Below are positions 1-5,801 of a stretch of 11,786 nucleotides of DNA, piece by piece. Location: assembly GCA_946404705.1 (NCBI GenBank), contig CAMJES010000035.1, forward strand, positions 1 through 11,786, read 5' to 3'. The notes under the pieces were generated by a model that was not told where the DNA came from, searched no databases, and worked only from the letters and a program-made list of their open reading frames with translations. How positions within the stretch are numbered: the first letter of the stretch is position 1; the number at the start of each line of letters is the position of its first letter. Source of the DNA: an uncultured Ruminococcus sp. GTDB lineage: Bacteria > Bacillota > Clostridia > Oscillospirales > Ruminococcaceae. The position numbers were made by a program, and so were the translations under genes.

Positions 1-46
1 ACCACCGAGATCTACACTCTTTCCCTACACGACGCTCTTCCGATCT
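1..46 (+). other. Illumina P5/TruSeq adapter (artefact)
   Basis: These bases match the Illumina P5 plus Read-1 adapter, ending in the familiar GCTCTTCCGATCT. Positions 3-46 are the exact reverse complement of the last 44 bases of the window. The sequence is synthetic and should be trimmed; biological sequence begins at about 47. The final adapter T also helps form an apparent TTG start codon (46-48) for the first gene, which is not a real start. Confidence 0.98.
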
Positions 47-1080
47 TGAAGCCTGTCAAGAGCATTCACAAGGCTATCGTCAGCATGGAAAACGGCGACC
101 TCAGCTATGCTCCCGACTATTTCGGAAATGACGTTCTCGGTAATCTCTGCGAGGGACTTGCAAAGACAAATGCCGCACTTAAAGGCTATGTTGATGATAT
201 AGCGTCCAACCTCAGCAAAATGGCGAATGGCAGCTTTGATATCAAGTTCTCGGCTGATTATGTCGGCGACTTTACATCTATAAAGGGTTCTATCATAGAG
301 ATTGCAAAGTCGATGCACGGCGTTATTAACGGCGTAAGCACAGCTTCATCTCAGGTCACTATCGGTGCAGACAGCGTTTCCGAAACCGCTACGAGCCTTG
401 CAATGGGCGCAAGCGAGCAATCGCAGACCGTTGACGAGCTGAATGAGATCGTTGAACATTTTATGACGCTTGTTTCGAACAGCGTTGAAAACGCTGACAA
501 GGCAAGGGATTACTCAAATCAGACGGGTGAATGCGTTGAAAGCAGCAATGTCAGCATGAGAGAGCTTCTTGATTCGATGAATCAGATAACCGAAATGTCC
601 ACTCAGATCGAAAAGATCGTTAAAACTATTGATGATATCGCATTCCAGACCAACATACTTGCGCTTAATGCGGCAGTTGAGGCGGCAAGAGCAGGTGCGG
701 CAGGCAAGGGCTTTGCAGTCGTTGCAGATGAAGTCAGAAATCTTGCTTCCAAGTCGGCAGAGGCAGCTAAGGGTACGACTGTTCTTATTCAGAATACGAC
801 CGAGGCTGTTGCAAAGGGTTCGGCTATCGCAAACGCTACGGCTGAATCGCTCGAAGCTGTTACGACCAAATCTAAGGAAGTCAACGACCTTATCGAGAGC
901 ATTTCAAATGCTTGTGACGAGCAGAGAACGCAGATCGCCGTTATCACGGACAAGCTTAACGCTATTTCGGATATTGCGAGAAAGAACGCTGCGACTGCCG
1001 AAGAATCCGCTGCTTCAAGCGAGGAACTCAGCGGTCAGGCAAGAACTCTCGACGACCTTATGTCGCAGTTCAGAGGTTGA
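47..1080 (+). CDS. Methyl-accepting chemotaxis protein, 5'-truncated
   Basis: This is the cytoplasmic part of a chemoreceptor that would control the CheA kinase through CheW. The first complete native codon is AAG at 49. The apparent TTG start at 46-48 is half adapter, so the sensor domain, membrane segments and true start are missing. Numbering from that TTG, residues 2-90 look like two successive HAMP-type segments (Lys-Pro-Val near the start, then a repeated NG-D/S-hydrophobic pattern). They are followed by a long coiled-coil signalling domain. Residues 195-235 carry the highly conserved hairpin tip (QTNILALNAAVEAARAG, then GKGFAVVADEVRNLA) that contacts CheA/CheW in this family. Ala- and Glu-rich stretches on either side (about 110-130 and 312-330) are likely methylation helices. 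No CheR-binding pentapeptide is seen after the terminal QFRG. The gene ends in TGA and runs into a terminator. Identity is certain; the ligand is unknown. Confidence 0.95.
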
Positions 1081-1091
1081 TAAAAATACAT

Positions 1092-1130
1092 AAATAGCCT
1101 GAGAGGATATTTTCTTCTCAGGCTATTTTT
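1092..1130 (+). terminator. Intrinsic terminator after the chemoreceptor gene
   Basis: A perfect 13-bp inverted repeat (AAATAGCCTGAGA at 1092-1104 and its complement at 1116-1128) has an 11-nt loop and ends in a T run, starting 11 bases after the stop codon. On the opposite strand the same hairpin is followed by a T-rich stretch (complement of 1081-1091). It may therefore terminate in both directions between the convergent neighbours. Confidence 0.9.
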
Positions 1131-1153
1131 ATAGCAGTATGTTCCGATACGGC

Positions 1154-1190
1154 AAACCGCCGCAGTCCTGGGGGAGAACTGCGGCGGTTT
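1154..1190 (+). terminator. Second GC-rich hairpin, probable back-up terminator
   Basis: A perfect 13-bp inverted repeat (AAACCGCCGCAGT at 1154-1166, complement at 1178-1190) has an 11-nt loop, CCTGGGGGAGA. The stem is very GC-rich and is followed on the plus strand by an interrupted T run (TTTTGATTTTG). It lies 24 bp beyond the first terminator, between two convergent genes. A tandem or bidirectional terminator is the simplest reading. The opposite-strand T tract is weak, so its efficiency there is uncertain. Confidence 0.7.
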
Positions 1191-1207
1191 TGATTTTGTC
1201 GATTTCC

Positions 1208-1303
1208 TGTGATGTCAAAGCGTGATGTCATAACGTGATGCCGTGCATGATGTCATTCGTGGTGAGTTTAAATGTCGGTTGTGGTGCTGTGAATAATGTT
1301 AAA
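1208..1303. repeat. Degenerate continuation of the CGTGATGTCA repeat
   Basis: This stretch contains several degraded copies of the same word as the ordered array to its right. GTGATGTCA appears near 1209 and 1222, and CGTGATG and ATGATGTCATT follow near 1234-1257. The spacing is irregular at 8-16 nt, and the pattern fades into GTGGTG/GTGCTGTG words after 1258. No gene or plausible start with a ribosome binding site was seen. Confidence 0.5.
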
Positions 1304-1375
1304 CGTGTTGTCATTCGTGCTGTTGTTCATGTTGTCATTCGTGCTGTCGTTCGTGCTGTCGTTCGTGATGTCATA
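1304..1375. repeat. Six-unit imperfect 12-bp tandem repeat
   Basis: Six consecutive 12-base units start at 1304, 1316, 1328, 1340, 1352 and 1364. The consensus is CGTGCTGTCGTT, with CGTGTTGTCATT and CGTGATGTCATA variants; the fourth and fifth units are identical. The array lies between the convergent chemoreceptor and zinc-ribbon genes, starting about 28 bp beyond the latter's stop codon. One minus-strand frame would read an Asn/Asp/Ser/Thr tetrapeptide repeat, but it has no start codon or ribosome binding site. I call it non-coding repeat DNA of unknown role. Confidence 0.8.
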
Positions 1376-1403
1376 TTTGTTTAATTAAACACTTAGTTGG
1401 GGC

Positions 1404-1868
1404 TTATTCATCGGTCTTTTCTGTGTCGATGATCTCGCCTTCGAGAACCTCGGGTTTTTCCTCTGCAGCTTCAGCTGCTTCGGCTGGTTCTTCCTCCTTG
1501 GGAGGTTCGGGTTTAACAAGCTTTGCTCCGCATTGACCGCAGAATGAATTCTCGATAGGACACTCAGCTCCACATTCAACGCATTTTACTGCGCCTTTGA
1601 GTGAGAGAAGCTGTGCTTTCATTTCATCAATTGAATTCAAAGCCTCGGTGACTTCGTTTACAGTTTCGGCAATATCAGCATCGGGGTTATCCTTATACTT
1701 ATTATAATAGAATTCACCGATAACGGAATAGTTTGAGCGCACGAAGTTCTCCTTAGCAATGATCTTGCCGTTAAGCTTTGCGCTTTCACCTACGAATTTT
1801 GTCTTTTCGCTGACAACCTTACCTGTTTCTGTTATTGTTTTGCTGATTTTTTCGATTACATCGTTCAT
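1404..1868 (-). CDS. Small zinc-ribbon protein with helical N-terminus
   Basis: A 154-residue soluble protein with no signal peptide or membrane segment. Residues 1-90 are charged and predicted helical (ISKTITETGKVVSEKTK, then a conserved-looking YSVIGEFYYNKY stretch). A zinc ribbon follows, with two CxxC pairs (Cys96/Cys99 and Cys110/Cys113) and an extra Cys103. The tail (about 120-154) is Pro/Glu/Ala-rich and acidic. Proteins of this layout are common in Clostridia as 'zinc ribbon domain-containing protein'; I know of no firm function. The ATG at 1868 is chosen over an upstream ATG at 1925 because AGGAGG sits 8 nt before it (1877-1882). It probably has its own promoter within the palindrome at 1948-1988, giving a leader of about 85 nt, though read-through from the upstream operon is possible. 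Zinc binding is inferred from the cysteines. Confidence 0.85.
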   Translation of the reverse strand: MNDVIEKISKTITETGKVVSEKTKFVGESAKLNGKIIAKENFVRSNYSVIGEFYYNKYKDNPDADIAETVNEVTEALNSIDEMKAQLLSLKGAVKCVECGAECPIENSFCGQCGAKLVKPEPPKEEEPAEAAEAAEEKPEVLEGEIIDTEKTDE

Positions 1869-1876
1869 AATGTTTT

Positions 1877-1882
1877 CCTCCT
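1877..1882 (-). promoter_or_regulatory. Ribosome binding site fixing the zinc-ribbon gene start
   Basis: AGGAGG on the minus strand lies 8 nt upstream of the ATG at 1866-1868. It makes that ATG the start, rather than the in-frame ATG 19 codons upstream, which has no comparable site. Confidence 0.85.
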
Positions 1883-1947
1883 GTCTAAAAAGTAGGTGTG
1901 AAAGAAGCGGAACAATCCTTGACATTGCCCTGCATCCTATATCTTGC

Positions 1948-1976
1948 TTGACATTTAATATTATACATCATATAAT
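1948..1976 (+). promoter_or_regulatory. Mirror-image consensus promoter reading antisense
   Basis: On the plus strand TTGACA (1948-1953), a 17-nt spacer and TATAAT (1971-1976) form a second perfect promoter within the same palindrome. It points into the 3' end of the phosphorylase gene, antisense to it. No plus-strand gene follows, so this is either a source of antisense RNA or a by-product of the palindrome's symmetry. Confidence 0.45.
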
Positions 1977-1988
1977 ATTAAATGTCAA
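1960..1988 (-). promoter_or_regulatory. Consensus promoter for the zinc-ribbon gene
   Basis: On the minus strand TTGACA (1988-1983), a 17-nt spacer and TATAAT (1965-1960) form a perfect sigma-A-type promoter. Transcription would start near 1953. The -35 element overlaps the last codons and stop codon of the upstream phosphorylase gene, which reads Ile-Asp-Ile-stop through it. Confidence 0.75.
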
Positions 1989-3294
1989 TACCTTTTATGA
2001 TTTTTTTTATAATTTTTTTATTATTCTCAGAAAGTGACGGTTTTATGCGGAAAAGTGAGTGAAATTCTTCGCCGAGAGCGGATATTTCACACTCGGTTGA
2101 GGTATAAAGCGTACCTAAGCGCTCACCCTTATGCACAGGGTCGCCGACCTTCTTATCAAATATTATGCCTGCAGTCGGGTCGATAGAAGCTTCCTTTGAT
2201 TTTCTGCCTGCGCCGAGTTTAAGGGATATCATTCCCGTTTCCTCGCAGGATATCGACTCGACAAATCCATCCTCATCGGCGAAAACTTCAAGGCTGTTCG
2301 AGGCTTTGCCGAAAAGCGAATAATCATCAATAACGTTCGGGTCGCCGCCTTGGGCAGCGATCATTGTGCGCAGGGCTTCAAGAGCTTTTCCCGAAGTAAG
2401 AGCGTCCTCCGCTATATCAAGACATTCCTCAAAGCTGCCTTTTCCTGCAAGGCGGAGCATTTCCGCGGCAAGAGTTACCGAAACCTCGCGAAGGTCGCTC
2501 GGGGCGTTGCCTTTGAGTGCTTCAATCGCTTCGATGACTTCAAGCGAGTTGCCGACCGCCTTTCCGAGCGGCTGATCCATATCGGTGAGGACTGCCGAGC
2601 ATTTTCTTCCTGCAAGCGTTCCGACATTAACCATTGCTCGGGCAAGCTTCTCCGCGTCCTCTTCGGTTTTCATAAAAGCGCCGTCACCGACCTTGACGTC
2701 AAGGACGATTCCGTCTGCGCCCGTTGCAAGCTTCTTGCTCATTATAGACGAGCAGATAAGCGGAATGCTGTCCACAGTTGCAGTTGCGTTGCGCAGAGCA
2801 TAGAGTTTTTTATCGGCAGGCACAAGCGAGCCGGTTTGACCTGCGACTGCAAAGCCTGCTTTTTTTACGCAGGAGAGAAACTCAACGTAGGAGAGTGCGG
2901 TGTTGAAGCCGGGGATCGATTCGAGCTTGTCTATCGTTCCGCCCGTATGTCCGAGGCCTCTGCCCGACATTTTCGGGACATATATTCCGCAGCTTGCGGC
3001 AATGGGAGCGGTTATAAGCGTGGTTTTGTCGCCAACGCCGCCCGTGCTGTGTTTGTCGGCGCAGAATTTATCGAGGTTCGGCTTCTGCATATCTCCCGAA
3101 CGTGCCATAGCCATTGTAAGGTCGGTCGTTTCTCTGTCCGATAAAGAAGAAAAGCATACCGCCATAAGCCATGCCGAAGCCTGATAATCGGGGATGCTGC
3201 CGGAAACATATCCGGCAACAAACCAATTGATCTCTTCGGCAGAAAGCTCTGCGCCATGCTTTTTCTTTGCTATTAATTCATACATTGTTATCAT
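1978..3294 (-). CDS. deoA: Pyrimidine-nucleoside (thymidine) phosphorylase
   Basis: This enzyme splits pyrimidine (deoxy)nucleosides with phosphate into base and (deoxy)ribose-1-phosphate in nucleoside salvage. At 438 residues it is full length for the family. Residues 81-92 form the phosphate-binding KHSTGGVGDKTT loop. Residues 110-125 carry the family signature SGRGLGHTGGTIDKLE. Arg168, Ser183 and Lys187 match the spacing of the pyrimidine-contacting Arg171/Ser186/Lys190 of the E. coli enzyme. Lys-Met just before the signature resembles the Bacillus Pdp type, so pdp may be the better symbol and uridine may also be used. It is the last gene of the operon. Its ATG overlaps the stop of the SpoIID gene as ATGA, suggesting translational coupling; an in-frame ATG at codon 4 is an alternative start. 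The stop lies inside the palindrome at 1948-1988. Identity is secure, exact substrate range is not. Confidence 0.95.
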   Translation of the reverse strand: MITMYELIAKKKHGAELSAEEINWFVAGYVSGSIPDYQASAWLMAVCFSSLSDRETTDLTMAMARSGDMQKPNLDKFCADKHSTGGVGDKTTLITAPIAASCGIYVPKMSGRGLGHTGGTIDKLESIPGFNTALSYVEFLSCVKKAGFAVAGQTGSLVPADKKLYALRNATATVDSIPLICSSIMSKKLATGADGIVLDVKVGDGAFMKTEEDAEKLARAMVNVGTLAGRKCSAVLTDMDQPLGKAVGNSLEVIEAIEALKGNAPSDLREVSVTLAAEMLRLAGKGSFEECLDIAEDALTSGKALEALRTMIAAQGGDPNVIDDYSLFGKASNSLEVFADEDGFVESISCEETGMISLKLGAGRKSKEASIDPTAGIIFDKKVGDPVHKGERLGTLYTSTECEISALGEEFHSLFRIKPSLSENNKKIIKKIIKGIDI

Positions 3295-4721
3295 GCAACA
3301 TCAATCCCCGTATAGTAATATTTCAAGATCTGATCGTATGTATATCCGATTTTGCCGAGGTAGTTCGCACCGTTTTGGCTCATTCCTACGCCGTGGCCCC
3401 AGCCGTAGGTCGTGAAGATGAAATATCCGTCCGAATAGGTGATATCGAAGCTTGCGCTCTTGAGGTTGTATGAAAGTACGCTTTCTCTGAGTTTGCGTCC
3501 TGTTATGGTAGCCTGTCCGTCAACATCGACCGTTGAAACGTAGTTGCCGTCAACATAGCCTGTGACTCTCAGCCAGTTTTCGGGGTTATCCGAAAGAGTT
3601 ATGCCGAGGTAGCGTTCAAGCGCCGAGCGGATATCGCTTTCGGAGAATTTTGTCTGCTTGCCGTAGTTGGGGTCGGATTCTGCGTCAAACGGACATTCAA
3701 CGCTCACAAGGTAGGGAATACTTCCGCCCCAGACGTTGACCGAAGACGCGGTATATCCCGAAGATGAAGCCATATAAACAGTCTGAGCGACTTTTCCGTT
3801 GTAGTAGCAGCATTTGCCCCAGACAGATTTGACAAGGTCGACTATTCTCTGCGGAGGATTGCTCTTTACAAGCACGGACGGGGTAAGTCCGTTTACGTTG
3901 TGATATTTTACATACGAATAAGCGGCAACAGCCTGAGCCTTGATAGCTTCATCGCTGAACGAAGCGGATATCTCGTTGTTTACGATCCTGCAAACAAGGT
4001 CGAATGCGTCGTCCGTATGTACCGAGCCGCCGTATTTTGCGGTAAATACCTCGCTTCCGTCAACAGAGGCGGAAAGATCTTCGGCAGCTGTTGTTTCCGC
4101 CGTTGTGGTAATAAATGTCGGCGTGGTTTCAACGGGAGCGTCGATCGTTATGATAACATCTGCGACAGAAACGGGTGCGATATCGGTTATGCTTGTGACG
4201 GGGATATTTTCGGCGTTGTTATTTGCAGGAGTGGGATCATCGTCAATGATCTCTTCTTCATCGTCCTCTTGAAGCTCTTCGCCGATATCGTCTGCCGGAG
4301 CGTCGTCATCTTCCGAGCCGAGCTTGGAAAGATTTTGTTCCTGATTGTTGTCCTCGGCAAAGACATCGTTCTGCGAAGCAACATCTTTGTTTTCGCTGAT
4401 ATCATTCTCTTCTTCGGCATGACCCGAAGGAAGACGGATCGGAATTTCCTCTTCGGTTGCGGCGTGGTCGGGTGGAACGGTCGTAACAGTTTCGTGTTTT
4501 GTAACGATATCGGAATAATCCATCTTTGCATATTCCGAAACTGCTGCCGAGGTAGCCTCGCCTATATCCTCGCCTGTATCGGCATCGGTTTCCGTTGAAT
4601 AGTAGAAATCCATGGAGATCGGCTCTTCATCAACATCTTCGACAAGGCAGAACGCAAAGGTATAAAACCCTGCAACCAGCAGCAAAGATGCGATGCCGCT
4701 CAGAACTGTACTTTTCTTCAT
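3291..4721 (-). CDS. Membrane-anchored SpoIID/LytB-domain protein
   Basis: A 476-residue surface protein. Residues 6-26 are one hydrophobic segment, either an uncleaved anchor or a signal peptide. Residues 27-225 are acidic, Thr-rich and probably disordered. Residues 226-476 form a SpoIID domain: the NNEISASFSDEAIKAQAVAAY block (248-268) holds Glu250 at the place of the catalytic Glu of SpoIID, and YGWGHGVGMSQNGA (439-452) is the family's C-terminal hallmark. SpoIID of sporulating Bacilli is a lytic transglycosylase acting on peptide-stripped glycan during engulfment. Homologues elsewhere (LytB, amidase enhancer) also work on peptidoglycan. No SpoIIP or SpoIIM is nearby, and the long linker suggests a vegetative wall role rather than engulfment; that is inference. 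It starts 24 nt after the fourth sortase, with an AAAGGA site, and its stop overlaps the phosphorylase start. Confidence 0.9.
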   Translation of the reverse strand: MKKSTVLSGIASLLLVAGFYTFAFCLVEDVDEEPISMDFYYSTETDADTGEDIGEATSAAVSEYAKMDYSDIVTKHETVTTVPPDHAATEEEIPIRLPSGHAEEENDISENKDVASQNDVFAEDNNQEQNLSKLGSEDDDAPADDIGEELQEDDEEEIIDDDPTPANNNAENIPVTSITDIAPVSVADVIITIDAPVETTPTFITTTAETTAAEDLSASVDGSEVFTAKYGGSVHTDDAFDLVCRIVNNEISASFSDEAIKAQAVAAYSYVKYHNVNGLTPSVLVKSNPPQRIVDLVKSVWGKCCYYNGKVAQTVYMASSSGYTASSVNVWGGSIPYLVSVECPFDAESDPNYGKQTKFSESDIRSALERYLGITLSDNPENWLRVTGYVDGNYVSTVDVDGQATITGRKLRESVLSYNLKSASFDITYSDGYFIFTTYGWGHGVGMSQNGANYLGKIGYTYDQILKYYYTGIDVA

Positions 4722-4745
4722 AGTTATTTCCTTTCAGTATGTCCT

Positions 4746-5786
4746 TTATTCAATGTATGATCCGCCGTTGAATTTATAATAAATGGCAGGCCATTTTGGG
4801 TTCTGGTTAACGTAAAATCCTGTCGTATCAATGTTGTCGGTGGTTTCGCCGGGACGCAGACGCCTTGCGATAATAACGTGACGAGCCTCGTCCCATTCGT
4901 ATGCGCAGGTCGAAAGCGTGAGGTATTTATCGTTTTCATCAAAGTCAATTCCTGTGATGAACTGGCTGCGGACAGTTATCTCGTTTTTGAAATTCTCGAA
5001 GGTATATTTGCCGCTGTCCTTGAAATTGACATAATTGATGTAATCGAACAGATTTCCGTCGTCATGCTCGGGAAGGGTATTGATGACGAATGAAGATATT
5101 ATTACATAGGTATAGTTTTCGTAGTAGTTGTCGTAGTAAACAAACGGGTTTTTGAGCCAGTATTTGAGATCCCATTTATAATAGTCGAGGTTTCCGAACA
5201 TTGAACCGTCACGGTTGTTATGGCCGTAAAGGATAATGTTGCTGCTCTGCTTGTCGGAATAGTCGTTGACAACGTTTCTCGGGTCGGCGAAAACCGTTCC
5301 GACCGAGCGCACCTGATCGTAGAAATTGTGTTTAAGGTAGTAGCTGTCGTCACGCTGGACAACAGGCTCGCTGAGAACATCGGGGATATAGATATATCCG
5401 ACATAATCGGGGTTGATAGCAAGCATTTTCTCTGCGGCTTCGGACTTGACGAGCGGCGGACGCTCAGCTTCGGGGATATCCTCAACATTTTCGGAACTCG
5501 GTGCGTCCGTGACTGCAGGATCGGCTGAAGATGCGTTTGATGCACTATTATATATAACGTTGAGCTTGTTATTGTTCTGCTTTGCTTCAAACTGGTGGTA
5601 AAAATATATTGCAAGCACTACGATACACGCGATAAGGACTGCAATTGCGAAAAGGGAGAAAACCTTGCTGAAGATCTCCTTTCGCGAGTCGCCCTTGTGA
5701 GGGATAAAAGCCTCGGAAAAGCTTTTCTTCTTTTTTTCCTTTTCTTTGTAGTGCTGTGACTGGTAAACTTCATCGGCAAGTGCCAT
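4746..5786 (-). CDS. Class-B-type sortase, fourth in the operon (sortase D)
   Basis: A 346-residue membrane transpeptidase that would cleave sorting signals and attach proteins to the wall or each other. It has a basic N-terminus (about 15-40) with an IPHKGDS motif (28-34), one membrane segment (about 43-63), a Ser/Asn/Pro linker (about 80-115), and the sortase domain from about 118. The catalytic triad is His189 in LYGHN, Cys294 in LSTC and Arg302 in ARHVIIARR. Its active-site loop (TCAYEWDEAR) fits the usual class B pattern TC-x-Y-E better than its three sisters, which read TCSNEF. It is the most diverged copy, and its C-terminal tail is also different. Spacing is 15 nt to the upstream sortase and 24 nt to the SpoIID gene, with an AAAGGAG site 10 nt before the ATG. 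Substrate unknown. Confidence 0.93.
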   Translation of the reverse strand: MALADEVYQSQHYKEKEKKKKSFSEAFIPHKGDSRKEIFSKVFSLFAIAVLIACIVVLAIYFYHQFEAKQNNNKLNVIYNSASNASSADPAVTDAPSSENVEDIPEAERPPLVKSEAAEKMLAINPDYVGYIYIPDVLSEPVVQRDDSYYLKHNFYDQVRSVGTVFADPRNVVNDYSDKQSSNIILYGHNNRDGSMFGNLDYYKWDLKYWLKNPFVYYDNYYENYTYVIISSFVINTLPEHDDGNLFDYINYVNFKDSGKYTFENFKNEITVRSQFITGIDFDENDKYLTLSTCAYEWDEARHVIIARRLRPGETTDNIDTTGFYVNQNPKWPAIYYKFNGGSYIE

Positions 5787-5801
5787 TATGTAAAAACTCC
5801 T

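Larger units (their letters stand above)
1948..1988. repeat. Perfect 18-bp-arm palindrome with 5-bp centre
   Basis: The left arm (1948-1965, beginning TTGACATTTAAT) is exactly complementary to the right arm (1971-1988); the centre is CATCA. It contains a consensus promoter in each orientation and the stop codon of the phosphorylase gene (1978-1980). As RNA it would form an AT-rich hairpin, but no T run follows on either strand, so it is not a standard intrinsic terminator. A further CTTGACAT copy lies at 1918-1925, 29 bp from the copy at 1947-1954. Confidence 0.9.

Noticed and set aside
1305..1375. CRISPR-like array
   Set aside because: Units are only 12 bp, contiguous and without unique spacers, and no cas genes are present.
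1304..1380. Minus-strand peptide of Asn/Asp/Ser/Thr tetrapeptide repeats
   Set aside because: No start codon or ribosome binding site precedes the open stretch, and it is out of frame with the zinc-ribbon gene, which ends in TAA.
2350..3144. 264-codon plus-strand open frame antisense to the phosphorylase
   Set aside because: It lies wholly within a gene with clear family motifs, has no ribosome binding site, and has no recognisable domain. It arises from codon bias on the real strand.
4413..4439. Possible LPxxG sorting motif (RLPSGH, residues 96-101) in the SpoIID protein
   Set aside because: It is in the N-terminal linker with no following hydrophobic segment or basic tail, so it cannot act as a normal C-terminal sorting signal.
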